Source of the DNA: Haberlea rhodopensis
Taxonomy: Eukaryota > Streptophyta > Magnoliopsida > Lamiales > Gesneriaceae
Reading direction: 5' to 3'
DNA length: 64,000 nt
Assembly: GCA_907163345.1 (NCBI GenBank)
Contig: CAJQUN010000040.1
Location: 992,001 to 1,056,000, forward strand
This document shows, in pieces, positions 1-10,265 of this stretch; the first letter of the stretch is position 1, and each line of letters opens with the position of its first letter. A program made the translations under genes and the position numbers. The notes beneath the pieces are model-generated. The model had not been told where the DNA came from. It made no database searches and saw nothing but the letters and a program-made list of their open reading frames with translations.

Positions 1-1143
1 CAATCACTCCAACTTTCACAATATTCATCATTTGGTTCACAGACTACCAAGTTCCAATCACAACCCAATCAAGATAACCAATTTCATTTCAAAGCAATAT
101 ATATTTTATAAAATGTAGATCTTCAAATTTCCATGTAGCTTACTGCACTTTCTATATATTTGACTTAATGAGTGTTGGAAACCACTTTTCCCAAAACAAT
201 TGAGCTCATGGAATGTAGCTAACAATAATTTTAAACTTTATCAAGTCATTTCTTTGATAGACAAAAATTGGGAAAATGTATGCAACATCCACGAGCATGA
301 TGATCAGGTATTAGGCAACAAAGGCTTAGCTATATGCGCCAAAGATCAATTTAAGGATATATATATATATATACATATATTGCACACCAAATGCTTACGG
401 CTGTGGCCATCGACTCAAATAACATGTTAAAAAACATTTTTTCCAAAAGTTTGAGCTCGAGGAAGGTAGTCTACCAATAATTTTATGCTTAACAATGAGT
501 CTATCTTTTCCTGCATGCAGGAAAAACTAAATATTGTGATATGATTCAAAACTCTACCTCCACTCCTTATTGTCAACTCAATCCAAGGATTTTACTTAAT
601 AATGAGTCTATTTGTTTTTTACATGTAGGAAGACCTAAATGTTTTAATATATAATTAAAAAATCTAAGTCCACTCTTTATTGCCAACTAAATCGAAAGAT
701 TGAAATTGAGCAAGGGCCAGAGCTTGGATAATTCCAACTCTTTGGATCTAAGTTCGCTGCACTATATTCTTTGTTTGAAAAACACAAGGATCTTGCTATT
801 GAACTAAAATCTATGACTATTATTTGTTAAGAAACTTTATAATAACTGAAAATCATGAATTACAAGTAATTTCAAGTTATAAACAAAATCATTCAACACA
901 AAAAGTGTTACAAGAGAGCCAATATTCATATCATAGATCACTCTGATTATTTCCGCATAGGCTGAGAGCAGCAAAGATTTACTTCAATAGCCAACCAACT
1001 TCTAAGATAAATATCAACACAAAATCGAACAAGGCTGAAAGTAAGCAAACCAAATATAATTAAAAAAGAAAAACTGTTACTAAAGTAACTATGATAAAAA
1101 AAAATATCAGATTAAGGTCTAAATCCTAAATCCAAAGGCTTCA
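1..1143. other. AT-rich stretch next to SNARE exon, no gene seen
   Basis: No convincing coding region or RNA gene is visible on either strand. If the SNARE exon at 1158-1254 belongs to a working gene, this stretch would be its first long intron, with the remaining exons beyond the left edge. I looked on the minus strand for the next expected SNARE exon (the Lys/Glu-rich helix typical of VTI1 proteins) and did not find it here. Confidence 0.4.
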
Positions 1144-1157
1144 TTACTTTAAAGTAC

Positions 1158-1254
1158 CTCCATCGGGAAGAGCAGCCGCAGCGTTACATTTTCTCGACAA
1201 ATTTGCAGATAGGTCACAATACTGCCGCTCATATCCTCCATAAATCTCGCTCAT
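1158..1254 (-). CDS. VTI1-type v-SNARE, first coding exon (partial)
   Basis: Reading from the ATG at 1254 downwards gives a peptide starting MSEIYGGYERQYCDLSANLS and continuing RKCNAAAALPDG. This is the characteristic N-terminus of plant VTI1 (VTI11/VTI12) SNAREs, which act in Golgi, trans-Golgi and vacuolar vesicle fusion as Qb-SNAREs. The frame runs 36 codons to a TAA at 1144-1146, but a good donor (G|GTACTT) lies at 1156-1157, so the exon probably ends at 1158 and the stop is intronic. The coiled-coil SNARE motif and membrane anchor are not in the window. This could be the 5' end of a real gene running off the left edge, or a truncated duplicate. The family call rests on recognising the N-terminal residues, not on a full domain. 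Confidence 0.6.
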
Positions 1255-1470
1255 TTTTTCTTCCAGCAGCTCTGCTCAATGAAAAACAAAAACAAAAGTT
1301 GATACATCGGCGGAATTAATCAAGTTATCCCCAAATCAACACAAGTAAATGAAAATGCCACAATAATTGCATATATTTACAAAGAGTTTGGGGATTGGCT
1401 TCGCAACGATGAAATGAGCGAGTTAACTCAGAGGAGAGGATGCCTCGTTGCGCCAGAAACTCCGACGACA
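1255..1470 (-). promoter_or_regulatory. Probable 5' leader with a 5'-UTR intron of the SNARE gene
   Basis: Upstream of the SNARE ATG on the minus strand there is a pyrimidine-rich tract ending in a good acceptor (...GAGCAG| at 1272-1273). About 109 bp further up is a candidate donor (|GTAAAT at 1379-1380), preceded by a less AT-rich leader (about 1381-1470). This suggests a short intron inside the 5' UTR (1272-1380). It is inferred from splice signals only. Confidence 0.35.
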
Positions 1471-1849
1471 TTGATTGAATTTAAAATATGGAAAAATAAA
1501 ATATAAAAAGAAGGGCGAAATGGGAATCGGGAAACGTTTTACTTTGCATTCGTACCCCTAATATTATATTTAGTACATTCTTAGTCCCTATATTTTTATT
1601 ATATTAATACTATAATAAGAACGAGCAAAATTTCTATTAAACCGAAATAATCGAACTACAGAAAAAGTTTGGTTCAATTTCGGTTATTATTATTATATAA
1701 ATTTGGTTAAATCGGATTGATCTATTTATTTTATATAAAAAATTAAATTTCACAATAGACCTATTTTTTTATGTTGGGCTTCGAACTTAAGAGACAAAAT
1801 GTGATAAATTGTTAAATTTTACTTGTTAAAATATAAAAAAATTGCATTT

Positions 1850-4432
1850 GAATATTTTTTTTGATAGTAGATATATTAAATTACCATTGAACCATGTCCA
1901 AATTGACAATTTTCAAAACAAGGGAAAGAAATCCTTTGACAAAGACCCATCTGTGCTAGAAAATGTGCTACCCGATTTCCAGAATGGCGACAATATAGAA
2001 TGGAAGACCCTTGATAATGTGAACAAAAGCTTTGCGAATATAATCGATGATCGGAGCTTCCACAGCCAATGGTTCATGTTTATGGATGGCATTTACCACT
2101 GCAGATGCATCTGTCTCCACAATCCAAGGTTGGCTGACAAAACGTGTTGCTGCCAACACCCCTTCACGAAGGGCATAAATTCCACCAAATGAGAAGAATA
2201 AGGGCATAAATTCCACCAAATGAGAAGAATATACACCGGATATACACTAGCTTAACCCAAACAACACCACTCCATTCTCATCTCTACCCACACCAAAATA
2301 AGGTAAAGATGGAATAACTGTTGCATCAGTATTAATTTTGCCGCTGCCTCTGTGGGGAGGAGGCCACACATCATTGCCAAATTATGGCCTGAAAGTCTAT
2401 GTTGTCTACATGACATGAAATCACACAGTAAGTACCCAGCTCGTTGAACGTCATCGTGAGGTGTAGTGCAGCTATTTGCAAATAAAAACTGATTTCGATC
2501 TAGCCAAATACTCCAACATAACATAGTGAAATTTTTTAGATCAGTCAAATGGCCATGTTCTACCACCCAACAAAACAACTCCAAAAAAGTACCTGCTTTG
2601 AATTGAACAAGCATTGGCCAAATTGCCGAAGATTTCCAAACAGATCGTGATGCCTTACATTTCCATAATGCATGAAAAATGTCTTATGGATAGGAACTAC
2701 ACCTGGGATAAAGTGAATTGATTTTAAGACCGCGACGAGTAAGAAGGACTCTCGTTGGTAAAGCGTCGTAAATGGCTCTCCACAAGTGAATAAAGACCTT
2801 GCTTGGAACTCTTAAACCCCACAACTTCTGGAGACATTTTACCATCCCAGAAGTGTTTCCACTGCTTGTTTCGTAAGCAAATTTTTAACGGAGTAAACAC
2901 CATTTGATTCATAGTGCCAGACCAAAATATCATGTCTCCCACTTGTTCCACGTGGAATACGTCTTATCTCTTCTCGATCAGCTGGCCATATCACACTATT
3001 GATAACCTCCCAATCCCAGTGTCCCATAGAGGAAAGTAATTGGTTGACTGTCATATTAATAAGAGGTCCAGGAGGAGTAATGGGACGGAAACCCCGTGGT
3101 CTATGCAACCATGGATCTTGAAATAAACGAATTGAATGTCCATCACCGACCTACCAACGCATCCCTTTAAGTAGTAGCTCTCTGCCCAACAAAATACTAT
3201 TCCAAAGAAAAGAAGGATTATGACCCTCAGTGGCCTCAAGAAAAGTAGTTGTTGGATAGTATTTAGCCTTCAATATACGAGATGATAATGAATCAGAAAT
3301 TTGAAGCAACCACCACCTTTGCTTAGCTAAAAGTGCTTGATTAAAGGTAGATAAATTATGAAAACCCATCCCCCCTCGGAACTTAGAGCGACACCTTTTG
3401 GACCATTTAATCCAATGAATATTATGCTTGTCTCGTGACGCTCCCCACCAAAATTTAGCCATCATTGATTCAAGTGAGTGACACAATGTCATCGGTAATT
3501 TGAATACAGACATGGTATATGTAGAGGTAGCTTGGGCCACAGCTTTCATAAGAACCTCACAACCTTCAATCGAGAATATCTTACTTCTCCATCCCTGCAC
3601 TTTCCGCCATACCTTCTTTTTCAAACCATCAAACACCTGTTGCTTACTTCTGCCCACAAAAGCTGGGAGACCCAAATATGATTCATAAGACTCAAAATGT
3701 GGCATTCCCAAAGTCGAGAACACTATCTTTCATTGACGAAGTGGTATTTGGACTAAACGTGATACTAGATTTATGGAGGTTGATAACTTGGCCGGACACA
3801 CGAGCATAGTGAGAAAGAATGTCACGTATAACCAGACAATGAGAAGCCATCGTAGTTCCAAAAATGAGATCGTCATCGGCAAAAAATAAATTACAGATTC
3901 GTGGAGCAGACCGCACACATTTGATCCCTGTTAAAAGCCCTTGCCGCATACCACAACAAATAGCGTCTAGAATCCCTCTGAACATAAGAGGAATAAATAA
4001 GGAGATAGCGGACGAAGCCCCCGAGTTGGTTGAATATGCCCCATCTGTTGGCCATTGATGATGAAAGAAAGCTGGGTGGAACCAAGATAATCCAGAACTC
4101 GATCTATCCAAAACGTTGAAATTCCTATTTTTGCCATAATAGCAGTAAGATACGTCAATTCAACCCGATCATAAGCCTTACTCGTATCTAACTTGAGAGC
4201 CATTAAACCATGACGACCACGAGTAAGTCGACGTAACGTATGTAAACATTCAAAAGCTCCCACAATATTGTCTGTAATAAGTCTTCTCGGGAATAAAGCA
4301 CTTTGCTCCGGGGAAATAAGAATATCAAGAAACCCCTTTAGTCTATTCGCCATGGCTTTGGACACAATGTTAGCAAGAACATTGCAAAGGCTTATCGGTC
4401 GATAATCAACACTCCCCTCAAAATTGGACCCC
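1850..4432 (-). pseudogene. 5'-truncated, frameshifted LINE: reverse transcriptase, zinc-binding domain, RNase H
   Basis: Minus-strand reading blocks follow the order of a plant L1-like LINE second ORF. Reverse transcriptase spans about 3700-4432: it enters at a DYRPISLCN-type block, then has an AYDRVE block, and the catalytic box reads FFADDD with FADD at 3872-3883. A post-RT block follows at 3151-3720 (LGLPAFVGR, then KFWWG and GGMGFHN motifs). A degenerate zinc-binding region occupies about 2250-3110, and an RNase H-like tail (WIVETDASAVVNAIHK) lies at 1968-2219. The frames change repeatedly (near 4000-4110, 3700 and 3110), so no product can be made. Homology stops abruptly at about 4432, next to the inverted-repeat element, so the 5' part (endonuclease, ORF1) is missing. 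A T-run on the plus strand near 1853 may mark the poly-A tail. Confidence 0.85.
2170..2231. repeat. 31-bp perfect tandem duplication inside the LINE RNase H region
   Basis: The 31-bp unit beginning AGGGCATAAATTCCACCAAA occurs twice head to tail (2170-2200 and 2201-2231) without a difference. It lies within the degenerate LINE tail, so it arose recently relative to the decay of the LINE. Confidence 0.9.
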
Positions 4433-4971
4433 CGTGTAGAGGACGGCCCATGGGCATGTCCGACACAAAAATGACATTTTTGGGTGTTAATTGTACAATT
4501 TAAAAAGATTTTGGCTAAAATGAAATTTAGACGTTTTAGTTAAACTTTATGTTAATTTAAATAATATACATTTGTTGTTAGTATTTGTGATACTATGATG
4601 ATTTCAGTGACATACATTTATATATATTATTTTTAAATTTGGTAAGAATATTTTGGTGTTATAGTTTTATTTAGAATTTAAAAAAATGTGAATTTTAGTA
4701 TTTGTAATATATATATACACACACAGACGTATCCCAACCGTGTCGTATTCTGAAAATTTTAAAAATCCGTGTCATCGTGTCAATGTTCGTTCAGTTTATA
4801 ATAGAAGAAAAGTAAATGATTTATGTAATAATGAATTATTTTAAATGGATAAGACTTTGGCTTTAATGACACTCTCACATATATATAGTTATAGTCTTAT
4901 CGATATTGTTTGTTTTTTGGAGAAAATTATAGATATGTTTAATTAATCTTATTTGTTGTTTCTTTTTCCAT

Positions 4972-4982
4972 ATCCCACACAG
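4972..4982 (+). promoter_or_regulatory. Upstream sequence element (USE) of plant snRNA genes
   Basis: ATCCCACACAG matches the plant snRNA upstream element RTCCCACATCG at 9 of 11 positions. It lies 34 bp before the TATA box at 5017. In plants this longer spacing marks RNA polymerase II snRNA genes, while polymerase III genes have about one helical turn less. U1 is a polymerase II gene, so the arrangement agrees with the RNA found downstream. Confidence 0.7.
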
Positions 4983-5016
4983 GAAAGAAAGCAAAAGGTA
5001 AGAGAGCAGGCAGTAC

Positions 5017-5023
5017 TATAAAA
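5017..5023 (+). promoter_or_regulatory. TATA box of the U1 snRNA gene
   Basis: TATAAAA starts 32 bp before the inferred U1 5' end at 5049, the normal distance for plant snRNA promoters. Confidence 0.65.
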
Positions 5024-5048
5024 TGGGAGGACGGGCCAATAGTTTGAT

Positions 5049-5213
5049 TAACATACCTGGACGGGGTCCTGGGTGATCAAGAATGCCCATGGCCTAAGTG
5101 GGCAATTTCCATTGCACTTGGGAAGCGGCCCATTTAAGGTTAGGCCCAAGTGGCCACACCTCCGTCATAATTTCTGGTCGTGGGGACAGCGTACGCGCTG
5201 ACCCTGTCCAATC
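5049..5213 (+). ncRNA. U1: U1 spliceosomal snRNA gene or recent pseudogene
   Basis: About 165 nt with the order and motifs of plant U1 snRNA, the RNA that recognises 5' splice sites. It opens with ACATACCTGGACGGGG. The U1-70K loop (GATCAAGAA, 5075-5083) is closed by a CCTGGG/CCCATGG stem. The U1A loop (ATTGCACTT) sits on a TTTCC/GGGAA stem. A third GGCC-closed hairpin follows, then a single-stranded Sm site AATTTCTGG at 5169-5177, and a 3' hairpin (CAGCG-TACG-CGCTG). Length matches the family. Upstream lie a USE and a TATA box at correct spacing. The oddity is the 5' end: canonical U1 starts AUACUUACCUG, while here the aligned bases read TAACATACCTG, with changes at positions 1, 2 and 5. Position 5 normally pairs with intron position +4. 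This may be a decaying copy or a variant; the preserved stems and promoter argue against long neglect. Confidence 0.85.
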
Positions 5214-5829
5214 CTGGTATGAAGATTTATAATTTTGGTTTGATTTGATTTGATGACAAGAGCACATCTTTCTTTGTTATTAATCACAAAATATATAAGT
5301 TACAATTATAACATCATTAAAGATAATGTTTAGCGAACAGTAAGCAACTGCTTTAATCTATGATGCGCTGACTATTTTCAAAATTTCGAAACTATCGGGT
5401 ACGTATTTTGTACAACATATATATATATATATATAGATATATATACAACAAAAATATTTTTTTTATCAAATTAAAGAAGAAGCCTATAAATAAGTGTACA
5501 TGTTATTGGAATCTTCATATTATTACATATTCAATTAACATAAAGTTAATAAGCACGTCTAAATAAAAAAAATAACACCAAAAAGTTATTGAATTCATAA
5601 TGCATATAAATAAATATACGTCACTTAAATCATCATCTATCACCAATACTATTAAAAATGTGTATTATTTCAATTAATATAAAGTTTAACAAACAAGTCT
5701 ATTAGTCAAAACATTTTTAAATTATACAATTGACCTGACAAAAATGTCATTTTCGTGTCGACACGCCTTAGGCCGTTCGGGCAACAAGCTTAGGCCGTGA
5801 CCGACACGCGTAACCATTTCTTTTTAAAA

Positions 5830-5925
5830 TTAAGGAGACGCCACATGGCGTGGTCGAGACGTGTCTGATAGGTATCGGTGTTGTAGAAGTGTCTGGTAAG
5901 AGTGCATGTGTATCATAGATTTTAA
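5830..5925 (+). repeat. Dispersed repeat fragment rich in GTGTC (copy 1)
   Basis: A GC-richer island (GGCGTGGTCGAGACGTGTCT... to GTGTATCATAG) resembles the island at 17510-17632 in order and motifs. The two are remnants of one dispersed, non-coding repeat family that I cannot classify. Confidence 0.5.
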
Positions 5926-6540
5926 TTGAAAGGTTTCTTTTCTAAAATCATATATATCTCAAAATTAAAGATTTTCACATTATTGTGATGAAAAAAGGAT
6001 GAAATTCAGGAAGCATGTTAAGGCAGTCATCACCGAAAAAACCAAAGTATTTGATAAATTTTTTTTTTTAAAAAAAACTTACAGTATGTTAAAATAAGTT
6101 GAACTGTAACTACTTTCGATTTTCACTTAGAGTTGAAATTTTCTACTTAGCTTTTAAGGGCGTAAAATTGAAGTCAACTAAAATCAGATTTTATTTATTT
6201 TTCAAAACATAAAATTAATATTTTTATTTTTTGATAGTTGCGAGACTAAAGTTTTTTCCGCACACCGCAAAACTCGAACACAAGCCTTTCCAAAAAAGGA
6301 GTGATCTTTAACCAAGCCAACAAAGTTGGAAGCTCTGGAATTTATATATTCAAATAATATATGAAATCAAGAGAAGTAATCGCACTTGATCTCATGGGCT
6401 CCATCCCGTTCTACTGCATCAGATCATATTCAGAGCAAAAAATATTAAGAATATTTTATTAAAGGGGAAGATCTCAAATTTTGTTAATCAATCAAACAAT
6501 ATGTCATGAAAATTGATTAAAAGTGGCAAAACGGGTGACC
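5926..6540. other. AT-rich spacer, nothing recognised
   Basis: Low-complexity A/T runs (for example 6060-6075) and no coherent reading frame. No RNA gene seen. Confidence 0.5.
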
Positions 6541-6815
6541 TGGTTCGTCATCGGCTGTGCCGGCAAGGATGTTTTGCTATAGTAACAGGTTGTTTCAGGC
6601 AGCCCATTTTGGCCTGTGGACTGTGCTTGCACAAACTACCTATAGGTCAATGAGAGTAACGTCTAGACACCTAAGTTCCTGTCATAAAAAAACTAGAAAA
6701 ATGTCGGCCCGCTCCGTAGATTCATTGACCACGGGTAATGCCGGACGCAGCCTAAAAAATATAAGCAATGCCGACACGACCCACTACATAGGGTGGCATT
6801 GCCATTTTTTAACAA
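6525..6815. repeat. GC-richer repeat remnant, unclassified
   Basis: This island is clearly GC-richer than its surroundings. It starts near GGCAAAACGGGTGACC and ends near GGCATTGCCA, which are loosely inverted relative to each other (TGGCAA at both outer edges). It contains a chance 92-codon frame with no recognisable domain. I read it as an old non-autonomous DNA element, without a verified target duplication. Confidence 0.3.
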
Positions 6816-7031
6816 GTCGATTTAAGAACCAGTAATTGTATATATATGATATTTCACTCAGAGGACCACCATTTTAAGGAGGAGCAGGGCATGCATAAAT
6901 TAACTCACGTCTATTTATTTTCTCCTTTTTCAAATCTTCTTTTTCATTCAAAATTTACACACATGATTCAATTAATCAATTGATGAAGTATTTGAAACTA
7001 CTGGGGCTATTTTCAAGAACATACATCTTAC

Positions 7032-7364
7032 GCGACCGAAGAAAATATAGCAAAAAGTATTGGATCAAATTGACGATTTCGGCTAAAGGAATCAAGGGAT
7101 CGACCAATAAAGCATCTTATTTCATCATCTTCATGCTATGTGTTTGTATGGAAGTTCATGGATCAGGATGAAATCTCCAGCACCATCCATACCGTAAAAC
7201 AAAAAAGAGGCGTAAGGATGATCGAATTTATCCTGCATATAGTTAGTTGACAACAATCCAAGAACATGAGAGATATTTATTAATTTGAAAACCCAGTGTT
7301 CATTTAAAGATGGTTCGACTAACCTTGCCTTGTTTCTCAGGAGCAAGTCAATTCTCTTCAGGAA
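7032..7364 (-). pseudogene. Three exon-like segments of an unrecognised gene
   Basis: On the minus strand three short blocks have textbook splice borders: 7324-7364 (acceptor TTCTTGCAG, donor AAG|GTTAGT), 7193-7232 (acceptor TATATGCAG, donor ACG|GTATGG) and 7032-7082 (acceptor TTCCTTTAG, donor CGC|GTAAGA). The second and third join in frame to a hydrophobic peptide, DKFDHPYASFLFYGAEIVNL then IQYFLLYFFGR, which looks like part of a membrane protein. The first (FLKRIDLLLRNKA in its open frame) does not join in phase with the second, so either the set is a broken or captured gene fragment, or one block is misjudged. I do not recognise the family. The introns would be only about 92 and 110 bp. 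Confidence 0.35.
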
Positions 7365-7420
7365 CTGCAAGAAAATGACAGAACATGAAAAAGGTGCTCG
7401 TTGTAAACAAAATGACAAAG

Positions 7421-8130
7421 GTTATATCCTCGACTCAAATATGTGTAAGTTGTATCAAACGTCTACTGTTGTAAAAAAATAGCTGACAGTAAATATTCAA
7501 CCCACTTATTATATACAGTACCTAAAGTATCTCATGTCGATCGTTGTGTCATATAATAAATCACAAAGAACGCCATGAAAAATTATTCATCCTTAACAAT
7601 CTTTGATTCAATAACTAAACCAATTTCGAACTCGTGGGTATCTCCCATGTGCATTTTAGTTTAATATCAATTGTAAGATCAAGACTTTTTAGCTCGGCCA
7701 AACCTTTAACTAGTATTAAAGATGAGAATCAATGTTTTATACCGTGCAACACCCACAAATGCCATACCTTATAACTCACACATCTCATTTACACATAATA
7801 AAATCTTTTCTGATCAGTCAAAGCCGCAACCACAAATACTAAGAATTTTATTAGATTCTACAACATGAGAGGAATTTATCTAATTTAAAACCAAAATTGC
7901 TAAATAAACTATTGACTAGTGCACACTAAAATGCATAAACCTTCTTTTATATGGTTTAAAAGATTTGAACTGCATCATTACCATCATATATAGATTTTAG
8001 TAATTTAATTAGTGTAATTTGATTTTGATGAATTGGTGTGCAAACGAAAATAAGAGCTCTATTTAATAAAAATGTTGATAATTTATGGTTGTTTTTAGTT
8101 AGACTATGCACATAATAACAACCTACTTTA
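7421..8130. other. AT-rich spacer, nothing recognised
   Basis: No coding region, RNA gene or terminal repeats seen. It ends at the 5-bp target duplication ACAAT (8131-8135) of the outer solo LTR. Confidence 0.5.
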
Positions 8131-8990
8131 ACAATTGTAATGCCTAGTCCTTAATCATCCATGTTTTATTTGAGTACGGAGTAATTATGAAATAATGACG
8201 GTATGAGATGTACTCGAGTTCAGGTTGAACCGAGTAAGAATGTTGACATGCCTGAAATAGAATTTGAAACAATGGAAGAAGGGAAATAATGTGCATATGT
8301 GATAAATCAAGTATTGTATGAAGTGGCATGAAAGAGGACCAATTGTATGGTATTGTTAGACTTGGTATCCTACATCTTGATATATGAGAAGCATAGATGT
8401 GAATTGAACATATAGATTATATGTACCTTTTGTTTGGAATGTTGGTGCATGTGCATAGACAAGAGAACTAAAATGCATGAGGTGTATAGCGGGATGTGAA
8501 CTTTGCTATGCATTTACCATGCATTTGGGAGTTGATGTGAATGTGCATTTGAGTTGGAGGTGCCTATATAGTTGAAAATCAGATTTTTGACTCACATAAT
8601 ACACCTCAACTCACCTAGTAATCTCTACACTCTCTCTCTAACACTCTTTGAAGTTGATTTTGGAGTTGTACTTGCAAGATGTTGAGCCTTAAACGCATTG
8701 TTGAGTTTAATGCTTAATTTATCTCCGAATTATTTATGAGTTTTGATGATCAACAAAACTTGTGTTTGTTATACTAATGTGTCTACTTAGTTTACATGAT
8801 GAGATGGTAGCAATATTCGATGATTTCGGTGTCCATGGTGTCAAGACTTCGCCCCGCACATCAACTGAAGCTACGCCGAGGACCGCGTGCATGGCGAGAT
8901 CGCCTGAGGCGATGGTTAGATCGCCTGAGGCGATGCATGGATCGTTTGATGCGATGGGGACTTCGTTTGAGGCGATGAAGATTTCTGAGC

Positions 8991-10251
8991 TGTTGGAATC
9001 GAAGAGGGGGGGTGAATGAGATTCCTTGGCTACTTTAGCTTTTTAAAATGAGTTTGTAAAAATAGTTTGCGCTTGATGAAGCCTTGAGTCAATCGATAAA
9101 TAAAAAGAACAAAATAAATAAATGCGTAAAGGAATAAAAGTAATAAAAGAGACAAGGATTTGTTATAGAAGTTCGGCGATGAATCGCCTACGTCTCCTCT
9201 TCCCGGTTAGATATCCTCCAACCGAGGTTCAACTAGAACAATTGGTCTTGGCCTTGAGGGCTCCAAGTTAGCCACACAACAACTCTTCCCGAGTTTACAA
9301 AGCTCTTCCCGAGCACACTACTCTTCCCGAGTACACAAACTCTTCCCGAGCACAATACTCTTCCCGAGTACACAAAGCTCTTTCCGAGATACCAACACTC
9401 TTCACGAGTCTTCTTGGCCTTAAGGGCTCTAAGGATAGCCACAACACATGCACCAACTTCACTTGTTGGCGACTTTACAATTTTCCAACTTTCTTTGGTG
9501 TTGGAGGACCTTTACAATAAATCAAACCAAAACACCTTCACGGTGTACTCACACGAAGAAAACAAGACTCTAACAAAAGAATGAATTACAAGCTCCAATA
9601 CAACAACAATGTATGGAGATTGCAATGCAATAATAAATATTAATTATCAAGACTTTGTAGAAGTTTGTAGGCTTGTTCCTTAGCTTCAAAATGCTCCAAA
9701 GCATCAATATTTATAGTGTAGGAGGCCCCTAGGCTCCTACTAGCCGTTGCTACACATAAGGCTGAAATCACTCCTCGATCGCCTCGGACATCGCCTCAGG
9801 CGATCACCATCGCCGCGCCCCAACGGTCACCAAATCACGCACATCGCCTCAGGCGATGAGTCGATCGCCTCAGGCGACCCAGAGCAAAAATCAAGGTCGT
9901 AGCCTCAGCATGTCCAAAATCTCCATCGCCTCAAACGAACCAGCCATCGCCTCAGGCGTTCAATGCCACCGCCTCGGGCGATCTCCCCCTGCGCGCATGC
10001 CCGCGCATGCCTCGACGTCGCTTCAGTCGATGGCCATGGCGATGCTCTGCCTGGCTGCCATCGCCTGGGCGATCCACGCCAGATTGTGCACACTTGATTT
10101 TCTTCAATTCAATCCACTTTTAATCGCTTAATCTGCACACTAAGTAGATGTATTAGTACAACAAACACAAGTTTTGTTGATCATCAAAACTCAAAGATAA
10201 ACCGAGGATAAATTAACGCATTAAACGCAACCATGCGTTTAAGGCTCAACA
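8991..10251 (-). repeat. 3' LTR of the gag-only element
   Basis: Bounded by the polypurine tract at 10252 and the TGAGC target duplication at 8986-8990. It contains a row of about seven CTCTTCCCGAG-type units spaced 18-21 bp apart (about 9278-9395), and a cluster of GATCGCCTCAGGCGAT palindromes (about 9775-10080). Confidence 0.9.
9775..10080. repeat. Cluster of ATCGCCT(C/G)AGGCGAT palindromes in the LTR
   Basis: ATCGCCTCAGGCGAT is a 15-bp perfect inverted repeat around one central base. Complete or near-complete copies and half-sites (CATCGCCTCAGGCG, TCGCCTGGGCGATC) recur many times in this 300-bp stretch. The cluster recurs in the other LTR (about 13425-13750), and in opposite sense in the solo LTR (8895-8965 and 13965-14030). 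It is the most GC-rich part of the LTR. Confidence 0.85.
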
Positions 10252-10265
10252 ATCTCCCCATTTTT
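10252..10265 (-). other. Polypurine tract
   Basis: AAAAATGGGGAGAT on the minus strand directly precedes the 3' LTR. It is the expected primer for plus-strand DNA synthesis. Confidence 0.8.

Larger units (their letters stand above)
4437..5795. mobile_element. Long-inverted-repeat element flanking a U1 snRNA gene
   Basis: The left arm (about 4437-4785) and the reverse complement of the right arm (about 5375-5795) align over several hundred bases. Both begin with a GC-rich end (GGACGGCCCATGGG and GAACGGCCTAAGG), followed by CGACAC(A/G)AAAATGACATTTTT, then TTAAACTTTAT(G/A)TTAATT, then GATGATTT(C/A)AGTGAC, and an inner block around ACGTA(T/C)CC. The arms differ by many substitutions, so the element is not young. 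Between them, 4790-5370 carries a U1 snRNA with its own promoter. No transposase is encoded. I could not define a clear target duplication, so class (MULE-like, foldback or other) is unresolved. The left end abuts the truncated LINE. Confidence 0.7.

Noticed and set aside
5049..5213. 5S rRNA as an alternative reading of the GGGTGATC... segment
   Set aside because: The order U1-70K loop, U1A loop ATTGCAC, Sm site and terminal hairpin fits U1; 5S internal promoter boxes are absent.
6557..6835. 92-codon open frame in a GC-richer island
   Set aside because: No recognisable domain, composition follows the repeat island, and no splice or promoter signals support a gene.
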